Assembly (NCBI GenBank): GCA_000467715.1
Contig: AJFK01000316.1
Span: 1 to 64,000, forward strand
Direction of reading: 5' to 3'
Source: Hysterium pulicare CBS 123377
Taxonomy: Eukaryota; Ascomycota; Dothideomycetes; Hysteriales; Hysteriaceae
DNA length: 64,000 bases
Shown here: piece after piece, positions 21,101-33,100 of the stretch
Layout of the letters: the number at the start of each line of letters is the position of its first letter
How positions within the stretch are numbered: the first letter of the stretch is position 1
Translations under genes and position numbers: made by a program
Notes under the pieces: model-generated
Database searches by the model: none
What the model saw: the letters and a program-made list of their open reading frames with translations, nothing else
Told to the model about the DNA's origin: nothing

Positions 21101-24100
21101 TAAGTAGCAATCGTGATAGCCTCAGAAGAAGTACGTTGCTCGGTCCTCTCATAGTAGTTGTAGAGCGACGTGTAGATGGAACGGGCGATGGTGTATATTT
21201 CCAGTTTGGAGAAGTATTTCGCGATTGTCTCAGTGCGTTTGATCATGCTGCTCTCGAAACGGATTTCCTCACTGTACGTGCTGATTTCGGTCCAGATACC
21301 GCGAAGGATCACTTCCGACTCTTCTTTGCGCTCGTATCGGATAAGAAACTCGGAGTACTTGAGTGCAAAATCAACCTTAAGTTCAGTGATTCGCGTTGTC
21401 CTAGACTCGGTGCTGACTTGCTTCCAGAACCTGACAAGAATTTCTTCGGCTCGAGTGATTTCATTCCGCTCTTCATAGATCTGGATGATGGCCAGCGTAG
21501 ACTTGATGCGGCGTTCGTCGGTAATCGATAGCGTTCGCTCCATATATTCGTGATACTCCAAGGTGAGCTCCATGATCGTCTCATATCGTGATAGAGTCTT
21601 AAGATGGGAGATCAGGATCTCATAGATCTCCATCGTGTCGGAGTGCAGATAACCACAAGTCTTGGTACGAATAGAATAAAGTTCGCGATAAAGCACAACG
21701 GCCTTCTCGATCTCTTCAATCGAGACGTAGATCTCCGCCAACATCTGCATGTACGAAATGACAAAAGTCTCACCGTGCTCATGCTTGAGTGTCTCGACGA
21801 TGTATCGAAGGACCTGCTCCTTCCTCGAAACGAGTTCGCGTGAAGTTGTCGTGACTGTAAGAGTAGATTCGATGAAGGCCTTGGCGAGCTCAATCACCAC
21901 TGAGGCATGACAAATGTGACGACTAATTTTCCAGGCTTCGAAAGAGTATTCAGTAACATGACGGCTCTGAAGCTTCTGGTATATTAAAACCAGGAAGATG
22001 AGGCTCTGCAAAACAGCAGCAGAATGCTCCCCGAAGAGTGACTTTCGGATGTTATAGGAGAGAGACTGAAGTTTCTCTGCCTCAAATGCAATGAACTGGC
22101 GTGAAATGCAACTTCCTTCGATCAGTGCGAGGAGCGTGCTGCTTGAAAAGCAAGCTTTGAAGGACGAAGAAAGGTTGTGCTTGCCATTAGTGTCGTGAAG
22201 GGTAGAAGATCGGAAATGGCTCAACCAATATCTTGCAGAATATTCGAAGAGATCGTATTTGGAGAATGTTTCCGACATTTCCCTTGCACTTAATTTCTCC
22301 CATTGTGGCTCCACGTCACCGCGGAATTGTATCTTGATAAAGGCCATGCATCGAAGAGTGAGCTCACGATGCGCGTCTTTGAGGTCAATGATCACCTTGG
22401 CAGACTTGTTGGAAGTCGTCGATATAAGGCGCTCGCGGATACTTGGATGTCGTAAGAATACGAGGCCATCCTGAATGGTGACTAGAGATCCACACGATCG
22501 GCGAATGATATCGTCGACTTGAGTGAATAGCGGGTGGTACGCGCATCTCTCGAGGTCAATTTCCAACAATGCTTTCGCTTCTTTCAGAGTCAAAGGTCGC
22601 TCTGAAGCCAAAACCCATGAAAGGATCTGTTTTGTTTCTGGGAGGGAAGCATCTAGGCCAACAATGAGCTGATCAATGGCTTCATCAACAGACTTGGGGG
22701 CTTTTTCAAGGGTTTTAAGAATTGACGATGCTTCTCGCTCATGCTTGATCTGTTGGAGAGTCAAGTCGGCTAAGAGAAATGAGCCTTGAGAGCCCTCAAA
22801 AACCTTCTGGGCAATAGCATTTCTCTCCGTATCCTTCAACGAGTGCAAATGGTGTCGAGAATGGATAAAGCTCTCGACGAATAGGCGGATGTCAGCCGTA
22901 TTGTCTTCCTGTTCGATTGAGAGGTGCTGCTGGCAATGTTTCATCGCCGAATCGCCGACTGGCCTTCCGAGTAAGATTGCTTTGACATGGTTCGTATTCT
23001 TCGTAATCCGGTCAAGAGTCGCAAGAACAGGAGGATTTCCGGGGCGTGCTCCGGCAATCTGATCGAGGCCGTCAATAAGGATGAGGGTCCTCTCCTTGTC
23101 CAGAGCGGCTTCTAATGCTGACCAGAGGGCCGATTCAACCTCCGAAGCCGAAGAACCCGTTTCTGCCATCTGTATGGCTTCCTGAATCTTGGAGAGTAGC
23201 TGTTTATGGCCGATCTTTTTATCAAGAACCTGGAGCAACAGGCTCTTGACGAGGCTGAGTGGACTTGTGGTGTATCGTACGTTTGTATCTTGAACATGGT
23301 CAGTAAGCTTGCCCATGATAATGGCTTGTTTAACTTCAACCTACCCACGAAGTATGATATCACATCATATGGATCATCATCAATCGATGCCTGTAATTTC
23401 TCGAGTATCCAGCGGGATAGGACAGTCTTGCCACTGCAAGCGGCACCAGTAACCAAGAACACTCTCTTTCCATTGTTCTTGGCCCTTGCGAATTTCTTCA
23501 AATGACTTCCGAACCATTCGCAGGTAAATTCGGCACGCGGCAAATCAGAATACAGCTGATTAGACATGAGAGTCTGAACGACGCTGTCTTGGGGAGTTAA
23601 GAAATCTCGGATTGCAAGAACGTCAATTTGGGAGCTTGAAATTTGCGTTGCCCACATTGAAGTTGAGATCAACTCCAGATGACGGTAAAACACGGCAACA
23701 TTGTTGCCAAAACGTTTTTCAAAATCCGAGGCATCGAACATACCATTCTCTTTGCTCATGTTAGTCGATATTGGTAAATCGAAATGCAATCTCTTCTCAC
23801 CTTGGCTCTTGCTGGTGTAATGCTGGTCGACCGCAAATGTCAAGTGCGCGAAGACCGAATAGGCATGGGCGAGCTCACGACGAACCTCTGATGTCGTTTT
23901 CAGGAGGCGATGTTGGCGCAAAAAGACAAACATGGCCAGAACCATCTTGTGAAAAACACTAAATACTTTGAGGTTGACCTTGACGTGTTTGGATCCCATC
24001 TATATTCCGTTAGATCTAGCTAACAAGTAGAAACATCAAGAACATCTCACCTGTATTAGCGAGAGACAGCTGTCACAGATAACGCGAGTAGCGTCCTCGC

Positions 24101-24500
24101 TGTTGAGCATGAACTCATGCAGAGTATCGTGAGATTGAAGGACAATCCCGCCGATGTTTTCAGCCCACTTCAAGACCTTGTCCCAATTGGAACCGTCGTG
24201 GGGCATATAGCGGAATCGCTCATTCCTCAATGTTTTCAAGAAATCATTGACTGATCGGTGACCGTCGAATGCGATTCCAGATGAAAACCCAAACTTCGTC
24301 CGCATGATGCTGGACGTCTTGGCCACGGAATCACGAAAGCCATTTCGTTTGGAAACCTGGAGGCCGTTGCCAAATGACTCCATGGTTGGTGATGCTTGAG
24401 AGGATGTCTCACTGTAACTGTAACTCCTATTGGTGCCATTCGACTTCTCAATGGCGCTCATTGCTGGGGCCGGAGCCGGGGGCGATGTGGGATTCGCCAT
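18172..24500 (-). CDS. Giant NACHT/STAND NTPase with TPR-like repeats
   Basis: Exons 24500-24051, 23999-23345, 23288-18925 and 18855-18172 join into 2,050 residues; the last intron (18856-18924, 69 bp) contains no stop and is easy to miss. In order: a Ser/Pro-rich leader (1-60), a helical region of about 250 residues without a name I can give (WDKVLKWAENIGGIV, then ATRVICDSCLSLIQMGSKHV), a P-loop near residue 335 (GAACSGKT), a Walker B near residue 436 (TLILIDGLDQI), the arm that follows it (AILLGRPV), a winged-helix-like part (WVLASERPLTLKEAKALL), and about 1,300 residues of helical repeats with TPR-like spacing (ALLLCEIYEIEERWEECFEVY). This is the plan of fungal NOD-like receptors and other STAND ATPases, which sense non-self or cell state; the trigger and output here are unknown. 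The middle repeats are unusually rich in Ser, Thr and Glu. Confidence 0.85.
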
Positions 24501-26494
24501 TGTAGTACTAGAAAGTGTGTCAGATAGTAGGGAAACTATTTGATGTCAGAACAGAGGATGAGAAGAGAGAAGATGACGAGTAAGAGTGTACGTACATCTT
24601 GCGGTTCGAAGACCAAGCATGCGGAGGGCTTGAGGGGAAGCAACAACGGAGGGACTCGAATATTATAGCTGAGAAGATGACGCTGAAGCCCATGTAATGC
24701 TCCGAACCTAGGAACTGCTGAGAGCTCGGATCAGTACAAATGCGCGCTGATCATGGCCCTTGTTCAAGAAATATGCGCCTGAACACCGGGTGACTTGCAA
24801 CTATTTCTATGAGTGCATTAATATGAAGCGTGAACTATTTGACGCCAGGTTAGCCAAAGAAGAGATTGGCACGTCTAAGTTGGGCCGATTGAGACATCAA
24901 ATCCAAAAAGACGTAGTTCTTGCCGAGATGCAATTGGAGGGAGAGGATCTAGAAGTTCATAGGTCGGTCGCGCCGACGACCTCAGCTTCCACACATCATT
25001 GCACAGTCAGCCACCAAAGAGTATGCATATGAGGGCTCTGCATAGTGGAAATCATTTTCGTGCGAAGTAGTTAATAATGCCAATAGAATGAGTTCCAGCA
25101 ATTCCGTGGTTTCGAAAAAGGGTCCACAGGGGTACGCCACGTCGGTGCGCATTCCTGCGGAGAGTCAATCATCTAGACTTCTTGAAGAACTATTTGAACT
25201 CTTCCAGAAAATGTCGTGGGTCTCATTATCCTACGGCGACAGTTCCTCGACTAGTCCCGCGAATGAAAGGTGAAGCCCACATGCCTTAGGTCAACTTTGA
25301 TGATCAGGACTTATTGATCTGCTTCCAAAGGACGATTGTCATGTCTGCCGCATGGTGATCTGTTCATGCAGTTAGCAGTAGCATGCACAGGCAGAACAAG
25401 CTCCACTTGTGCGGAGATCCCGCAGAACTGATGGCGGCTGGAATTGAGCATTGACAAGGAGGGGCGGTCCGCGAGGCTGGCCAAGCCACACACAAACCGC
25501 ACGCTGAGGGACGCCAGAGATGGACCGGATTATTTTGAATCTGCGGGAATAGGGGCAGACTCTCGTACGATGGCCAGGGAAGCATCGTGAGAAAGGGTTG
25601 AAGGGTCTCGGGAAGGACGCGTAGAGAGCGTTGATCATGGAGGTTCATAGCCACTGCACGGGATGAAAATGGCTTCGCTTCGCGAGACCTTTTCCGGGCT
25701 CCACTGCGTTCTTTGGATGCTCTCGATGACCATGGCTGGCTGAGTGGTCTCGATGGGGACGAAGTGTAAAAGGAGGAGGGCCCGATGTGTGCAAGGTTCA
25801 GCTCGTTCATTACGCTAAAGTGTGGGTTAAGCGGGTCGGGACGCATCCCACCAGTCAGGATTCCAGGGTTTGTTGCTCGGTGCATGTGCATGCAGAAGTA
25901 CCACCAAAGCACCAGCACTTCCAAAATGCTCTGCGAGTCCGTCCAGAAGCGGACTTTGACCAAGTTCATCTGCCCGTCGTCGCCTGTCCGTGCAATGCTC
26001 TGCGTGCTGCTTTCGTGAAATCGTCGATTTCGGAGACTACCGCCCATGATTCGTCTTCCAGACATGGCCGGTATGACGTCCGAATGGTGCATTTGCATCT
26101 TGAAGATTCTGCAACTAGTAATGAGTGCGATTCTGCGGAGTGCCCTTATCAGCAGATCGATCTGCTCTCTGCGTTGGTCTTCTCACAATCGGGCAAGCGG
26201 AAGCGTGATTGATTCGTTTCTTCAGACCCCGATCGATGAGGGTCAAGTTGGTTGAGAAGAAGAGATCGCAACAAGAAAATTATCGCCAAGCATTCCTACG
26301 TATTTGATATCTACTTTGGTTACTTTGCTTCAAGATCGTCAAAGATTTGCAATGATGCTCGAGCGAATTGATCGAATTTATCGATATGGTCTCTGATTGG
26401 CCAGTGATGCTCGGTCAATCTTCGGAATATCAATATTCCACCAAAAAAAATCATCTTGATTCTCTCTCGCGGCATACAGGCAAGCCCTACAACC
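24501..26494. other. Long intergenic region upstream of the NACHT gene and UTP15
   Basis: Almost 2 kb between the NACHT gene (minus) and UTP15 (plus). The parts near 24501 and 26494 should hold their promoters. The middle has overlapping frames on both strands, of which only the one at 25364-26098 is long enough to list, with low confidence. Confidence 0.4.
25364..26098 (-). CDS. Orphan open frame of 244 residues, doubtful
   Basis: An uninterrupted frame from an ATG encodes 244 residues with many Ser, Arg, Pro and Trp and a short hydrophobic piece (LEVLVLWWYFCMHM). Frames on the opposite strand over the same place are also open, so this may be chance in GC-rich DNA. I recognise no family. 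It could be a lineage-specific gene or the remnant of an older one. Confidence 0.25.
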   Translation of the reverse strand: MQMHHSDVIPAMSGRRIMGGSLRNRRFHESSTQSIARTGDDGQMNLVKVRFWTDSQSILEVLVLWWYFCMHMHRATNPGILTGGMRPDPLNPHFSVMNELNLAHIGPSSFYTSSPSRPLSQPWSSRASKERSGARKRSREAKPFSSRAVAMNLHDQRSLRVLPETLQPFLTMLPWPSYESLPLFPQIQNNPVHLWRPSACGLCVAWPASRTAPPCQCSIPAAISSAGSPHKWSLFCLCMLLLTA

Positions 26495-28172
26495 ATGGCC
26501 GCAGAAGTCCAACCACTGCAGCCAGTCAAGCTACCCAAGGGTCCCTCGACGCTGACACGAGAGCAAAAATACTGGCTGTCCTTCTCGAACCAATTGCTCC
26601 TCGACCCATCTCAGCACTCGAGTCCCATAACCCACATATCCTTCCCACCACCCGCAACAGCGACCCTCACCACTACAAATGCCCCCGAAACCTTTGCGAT
26701 CACTTCTGGCGCCCGTGTCCAAATATTCTCCTCCAAAACTCGCAAGGTGGTGAAGACGATATCCCGATTCAACGTCGACGATATCGCACACTGTGGAAAT
26801 ATCCGACGAGATGGACGAATATTGGTGGCGGGGGGAGAAAGTGGCGCTATCCAAGCCTTTGATATAAACTCTCGCGCCATATTGAAGACTTGGAGAGAAC
26901 ACAAGCAGCCTGTCTGGGTTACAAATTGGCACCCGTCTGAATTGACGTCGCTCATGAGCTGTAGCGATGACAGGACGGTGCGATTATGGGATCTACCGTC
27001 TGATACAAGCACGACAATTCTCACCGGACATCAAGACTATGTGCGCAGTGGAGCATTCATGCCGGGTCAAGCCGGGGTGGTCGTAAGTGGGAGTTACGAT
27101 CAGACGGTACGGCTGTGGGATTCAAGAGCTGGAGGTAACGCGGTTATGATATTCAAACACTCAGCCGCGGTCGAGACAGTACTTCCAACGCCTTCAGGCA
27201 CCACTCTGTTAGCGGCGAGTGATAACCAGATATCGGTCTTGGATGTCGTGGCTGCAAAACCCATGCAGTTACTGAAGAACCACCAGAAGACTGTCACAAG
27301 TTTGGCAATGGCAAGCCAAGGGACAAGAGTATTGAGTGGAGCATTAGATGGACATGTCAAAGTATTTGAAACGAGTGCATGGAATGTCGTCGCAGGCATG
27401 AAATACTCCTCACCGATACTTTCACTCAACGTTGTCAGCTCTGGCGCACAGAGAGACGACAAGCACCTTGTTGTCGGAATGCAGTCCGGAACATTATCTA
27501 TCAAGACCCGACTCTCTGGAGAACAGAAAGTGCAAGCAAGGAAAAGGGAGAAAGAGATGCAGGCGTTGATTGAAGGAAAAATCGAAGAATACGATAAGGG
27601 GCAGAAGCGGAAGAGAGGATGGCAGAAGAGGATTCGAGGAAAAGACTTTACCGGAGAGGGCGCGGATATTATCATTGATGGTAATACTAGAGGAAGAATC
27701 AAAGATAACACCCCTTGGGGTCGTGCTCTGAGATATGGCGACTACGAGAAAGCTCTAGATTTGGTCCTTGCATTCACGGTATGTAACTCTTTTGACATCT
27801 CATTAGCCATTCTTGGTGGCAAGTCTAAGTTTAAAGTAGGATGTAAATCACCGCGAACATCAAATCACAATCCTCACAGCCCTTAAGCACCGTTCAGCCC
27901 TCCGCACCGCCCTCAAAGGTCGCGACGAACTAAGTCTCAAACCCGTGCTCAGATGGCTTATAAAAAATATTTCCGATCCTCGCATCATAAGACTGACCAC
28001 CGACGTCGCTTTATTGGTTCTTGATCTCTACGCCGGACAGCTTGGTCGTTCGCCAGATATCGATATGCTGTTTGAACACCTGCGACAGCGGGTTAATGTT
28101 AATATGGAAGCCTCGCATGTTGCATGGTCTGTACAGGGAATGGTGGAAATGTTGATGGCCAGTGCAGCATAG
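26495..28172 (+). CDS. UTP15: U3 snoRNP (SSU processome) protein UTP15
   Basis: Exons 26495-27778 and 27840-28172 give 538 residues. The N-terminal half is a WD40 propeller (GHQDYVRSGAF, SGSYDQTVRLWDSR, LSGALDGHVKVFET). The C-terminal part is the UTP15 domain, ending in HREHQITILTALKHRSALR and RWLIKNISDP. The basic KRKRGWQKRIRGKDF piece before it is typical. UTP15 belongs to the t-UTP/UTP-A subcomplex of the small-subunit processome in the nucleolus and is needed for early 18S rRNA processing and for rDNA transcription in yeast. The start at 26495 is the first ATG and gives the family's usual length of about 510-540. Confidence 0.93.
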
Positions 28173-28430
28173 TTTTCTGGGCTGCGTTTTCTTCTCTGAA
28201 TATGTTATGTTTGAATATATTTTGCATAGCGATGGCGCTTGGTAGGACTAGGTAAAAGCTGTTGGTATCCAGTATGGGATTTCACGCCTGTTCCAAGCTT
28301 GGAGATTGTATGCATTACGACACGCTAGTGGTGTCGATCATGAATCCTATACTACACAAGGCCTCCAGATGGCCCAGTTCTATCTTATCCGATGCTGAAC
28401 AAAGTACATTTTACAAGTCGACGACTGTGA

Positions 28431-29585
28431 TTACCACAGACAATACTGTCTCTGAGCCGTGACAGGACGATCCGGTAGTTGAACCCACAACTTCCTGTTG
28501 TCCCTCTTCTGCTTTCGTTCCTCAGACAATCGCACTCTGGTCGCCTCTTCCTTGAGCAAAACCGAGAAGCCTAGAATATCAGTCTTCTATCATAGCCCAA
28601 ATCAATAGTATGAACACTTACTCGTTGAAGGATGCCTCAAAAGATTCATCTGGCCTCTAGCCCGAAACTCCGGCTCCTTCACATATGTTCCTCTCCCGAT
28701 CCAAGCCTGATCAACATAAATTCCAGTCCTGTCTTCCACAACCCTCCTACTACCATCCTTGTCCTCAATTTCCACCGGCTTGTCCTTCCTGCCTTCCGTC
28801 TTCCCCAATCCCATTCCTTTCTTAAGAACAGCCTCGTCCCACGCGTGTTTCAATCCCACCATCATGTCCCGCGCAGCTTTCTTCTTCGAAAACCGTAGCT
28901 GAACGAAAGCTTCCTCGATCGGTTTTCCAGCGATTTGGTTCGCGAGTTTAGTGAGTTTTTTCATCGAAGTGGCGAGAAAAGGGCTCTTATATAACATGTG
29001 CCTCTCCGTCCTCAGAAGCATCTCCTCTTTCGTCAATTTGCCCCGCCGTCTGATACTCCGCATAATCATCTTCCTCTCCCATGCTCTTCGCGCCTCGGGA
29101 TGAGGATCTAATTTCGCGGCCATCAGTTCTTTGTCTTTCTGTCTATCTGCGTCGACTCCGGGGCGCGAGCCGGAGCCTTTGGTGCGCTTCTTTTGAAGGT
29201 CTTTGGCAGGCTGCCAGTCAATACCATCCCCGAAAATCGTGGTCGTGGGGAGGGTGCCGGGTTCGATTTGGGGACGGGAGACGCCTTCTGCTTTGCGGGC
29301 TTGGACGTTGGCAAGGTGGGCATCTAGGATGGGGTTGTCGTTGGTCCCAGAGTCTTCGTCTGTGGATTTCCTTCCGAATCCTACGTTGAATCTCCGCTCT
29401 TTCGAAAGGGATGGAGTGGATGCAAGTGTTCGGTGGGGGCGATAGGGAAGGATGAGAGTTGAGGAGGGTTTAGTGAGCGTGGTTAGGGGGGCACCTAGAT
29501 TGGTCAACTCTGTCCATCTATCCATTGTATTCAATCCAATCGTACCTGGCCGAGCCATTCTCCTGGCTGGTATCCGGGCACTCAT
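28431..29585 (-). CDS. MRPL22: Mitochondrial large-subunit ribosomal protein uL22m
   Basis: Exons 29585-28622 and 28570-28431 join into 367 residues. The N-terminus (MSARIPARRMARPG) is basic with no acidic residues, as expected for a mitochondrial presequence. The L22 core lies around residues 215-320 (KSPFLATSMKKLTKLANQIAGKPIEEAF is its start), followed by KKKAARDM and the long beta-hairpin region. The last exon (SFSVLLKEEATRVRLSEERK) is basic and helical. The protein lines the exit tunnel of the mitoribosome. I start at the ATG at 29585 because no ATG lies further upstream in frame. The stop is the TAA at 28431-28433. Confidence 0.9.
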
Positions 29586-30169
29586 GGTGGTGTTGACACC
29601 ATGCGATGGTGATGCAGTGTTGCTGAAGTTGAATAAAATCTTACGAAATCTCGTGTATGTATGGAAGTAGCCGCGAACTAAGATCTGTAGCACGTGTGGC
29701 GCCTCATCACTCTTCGAATCATTCGACAACGAGTAAGCACTTTAATATAAGAAAATCAGTATGGAAACACTCAGACCGGGCATTGCTATCCTAGAGGCTG
29801 TTCAAAGCTGTTCTCTTTGCAGTGTCTTCGGCATCGTGTCCCAATCATGTTCTGCTACTTCGCAGGGCTGCATGCACAAGGCAAGCCTAGACCGTAACTG
29901 CACTGGCGCCAGGCTTCTATTATGGATGATGCAAGCCTCGATTTTGGTGCGAGCTTGACGTTGAACTGCATTCACCCACCCTCCATCCCACCAGCGCTCC
30001 CTCAGGAGGACTGTCCCCGAGATATCGCTTTTACTCCTGCTGTTGTGTCTCCTTGGCCTGCTCCAGGATCCATGCGTCCGCCCAGTGCCCGCTTCTTCGT
30101 CTTGCCCTCCTCATCGCGCAAAACACCTCTCCATAGCTGTGCGACCGTCCATAGCTGACCCCAGTCACC
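29586..30169. promoter_or_regulatory. Divergent promoter between MRPL22 and PRP24
   Basis: About 580 bp separate two head-to-head housekeeping genes. The last 100 bp before the PRP24 ATG are pyrimidine-rich, as in many fungal leaders. No specific factor site stands out. Confidence 0.4.
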
Positions 30170-33100
30170 ATGGACATCAATTCGCTGTTGTCACCTCAGG
30201 ACTCACCTGCAAATGAGACGCCTCCGCCTATTCAAAACGCACCACTGCCCTCGCCAGGCAAGAGATCAATGCGGCAACCTCCACCAAGACGAACTTCATC
30301 AAACCTCAGCCAGCAAGTCACGTCGTCGCCGCAGTACCGTCCAGAGCAGTTGCCGAGCCCAGCATTCACTCACAATCCCTACCATGCTCAATTAGCGACA
30401 GGGACGCCGCTACACTCGCCCGGAATAACTAGCGGTCCGAATGGCCGTCATATTCACAGCGCAACCAGCACACCACCAATCGACCCACGATCTCCTCTTC
30501 CTCCTATGCAGGAGTCGCTTATGACTACCCATCACCCGCCCATGCACCGCAATACATCCACTCCTCAGATGGATACTCTCGCAGGTAAGTAATCAAGATA
30601 CACTGGGATCTGCCAGTCACTGACTAGATGTTTTGAAACAGATCTAGCTGCAATGCAACACCAACAGCAGGCAGCGAGAGATAGCGCGGGTGGTCTACGC
30701 GACCCTCAAATCTATCATACTCAGAGACCTTCCATTAGGTTAGCCCATCTCTATATATATAACTCTAAACTTATGGTTCCAATCCCTGACTTGTCTCATG
30801 GCAGCCTACACAATCTTCCCCGTAGCCTCTCTGGAAACTCGGTTCTCTCTACAGGATCAGTGAATGACATTGCTATGGCTGAAGCTTCTCCGAAACCTCG
30901 TGTCTTCGCAGCGAGTTCTCTTGGCCGGGAAGACTGCGAGGCTCTGACCGAGCTCGCCCAAACCCTATCACAGAACTCATATGAGTATGAGTCTCATGTG
31001 CGCTTCATCAACATCCTTCACAAAGGCTTTTCGGATCACATGCAGGCCGAGAAGGATCCTCACGCTTATGAGCTATTGTCTGAGCTCCGCCAGGCCTATC
31101 GTGCTATGGACAATATCTATCCTGTAGGAGAACAGCTGTGGGTACTGTGGATCGAGGATGAGAAAGCATTATCCCGAAGTATCGAAGACAAGCTATCTAT
31201 CATCGAGCTTCTGAGTAAGGCGACACAAGATGAACCCTACAGCTCGACCTTGTGGCGCATGTACGGTGACTACATGTACTCAGGCTTCGCATGTGTCTAT
31301 GACATCGATGCTCCGGAAATCTGGACGGATGATGAGAAGCTTATTGGTAAAGAGATCTTCAACTGGGATCAGCTGATGCCCGTGTGGAACCGTGCTGTAC
31401 AAAATACTCAACATCGTATGAACGATAGCAATGTCGTATGGGATCGCTACATGGAGATTTTGATGGAAGATCTACGACGCAGCCCCCACCCGGAGAAAGT
31501 ACGAAATATCGAGAACCTCTTCAATGATAGACTATTGCGACCTCACGCAACCTGGGACCAGACTTTCTCAGCCTTCTCGTCGTTTATCTCGGCTGGCAAC
31601 AATGCGGCTTACGAGGCTATTATGGAATCGGTGACTCAACGCGCATCTAATGCCAAACAGCAGTACAGTCTTCGTGAAGATTTCGAATTCAAACTCATGA
31701 AAGCTGTTCAGAACGATGACAAGGCTTCTGAGTGGTATGCTTTCACGGAGTATCTGGAGTGGGAAAAATTCACACAAGGCATATTCAGTTTCCATCTCAT
31801 CAATGCTCTCTTCGAGCGTGCCACGCTTCGTTTCCCAACGGTCGATTCTCTTTGGGAGGACCATGCAGAATTCTTGATCAAAAATTCGGATCCGTCGGTC
31901 CCTCTTCTACCCTTCCTAGAGCGAGCAACACGTCATTGTCCTTGGTCTGGAACCCTATGGTCTCATCGCATTCTCACCCTTGAGGCCGAGAAAAAAGATT
32001 TCAAAGAGATCGAAAGTGTGAAACATAGTGCGACTGAGTCTGGCATCCTGGAATACAAGGGTATGGAAGACCTTCTCAAAGTCTATATTGCTTGGTGTGG
32101 ATATCTACGACGCCGGGCTTTCGATACCTACTCGTCAGAAGACGACATGGATATTGCCGAGGTTGGTATTCGCTCCGCTCTTGAGCACGTTAAGGAGATT
32201 GGTATGAAGAAATACGGCGACAAATTTCAAGGTGACCCTCAATATCGCCTCGAACGAATACATATCAAGTTTATCACCCAGAGCGGTAACGCAGAGGAAG
32301 CTCGCAATATCTGGAATAGTCTTATTCCCCAACAGCAGGACAGCTATGACTTCTGGTATCGCTACTACATCTGGGAAATGGTGATATGGTCAAACAATGC
32401 AGTTGTAATTCGAGATCCGAGCAATACGGGCACCAAGTCGCTGTCTCCGCAACGAGCTACTGCAACTTTGCGCAATGGATTGAAGAACTGGCAAACTCTA
32501 GACTACCCCGAACAACTGATACAGATGTACTTGAGTCACTGCGAGCAGCATGAAACGGTGCAAGAACTCCGAAACGCCCTCATTGAGGTGAGGGAAAAGA
32601 CGGCCAAAGTGGAGAAGAGGAGAGAGAAGGAGGCTGCTGCAGCGGCTGCGCTCTATCAGCAGCAAGCACCACCTGTCGATACGGTCATGGATGATGCCCC
32701 TACTGATGCCAAGCGAAAGCGGGAGGTCTCGCCGGAAGCTGCAGATGCTACTACGAAGAAGACCAAAACAGATGTAGCTCCTTCGATTGAGGAGCCTGTT
32801 CAGTTGACAGAGTCTGCGCCGTCTAAACCTTCCAAGCCGCAGCGGGACCGTGAACATACGACTATCATCGTCAAGAAGCTACCACTTGATACAACTCAGA
32901 CCAAGCTTCGGCGCTTCTTCACAGAGGTAAGTTTGAAACCTTTTCCTGAATCAGGATCTGTTCTAATTTCAGCAGTGCGGCAAAGTGCAGGGTATCCTCA
33001 CGAAGAAGGAAACAGACAGCGTCACTGCTCACGTTGAGTTCGACACTTCTGAGGCAGCCCAATTTGCCCACGACAGGGACAAGCCATTCGAGGGCACCTC

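Noticed and set aside
18208-22474. Many open frames on the plus strand across the large NACHT gene
   Set aside because: They lie antisense to a continuous coding exon with clear NTPase motifs, have no recognisable content and follow from its codon use.
24760-25273. Two short plus-strand frames upstream of UTP15
   Set aside because: No convincing ATG context, no motif and no splice partner; treated as non-coding.
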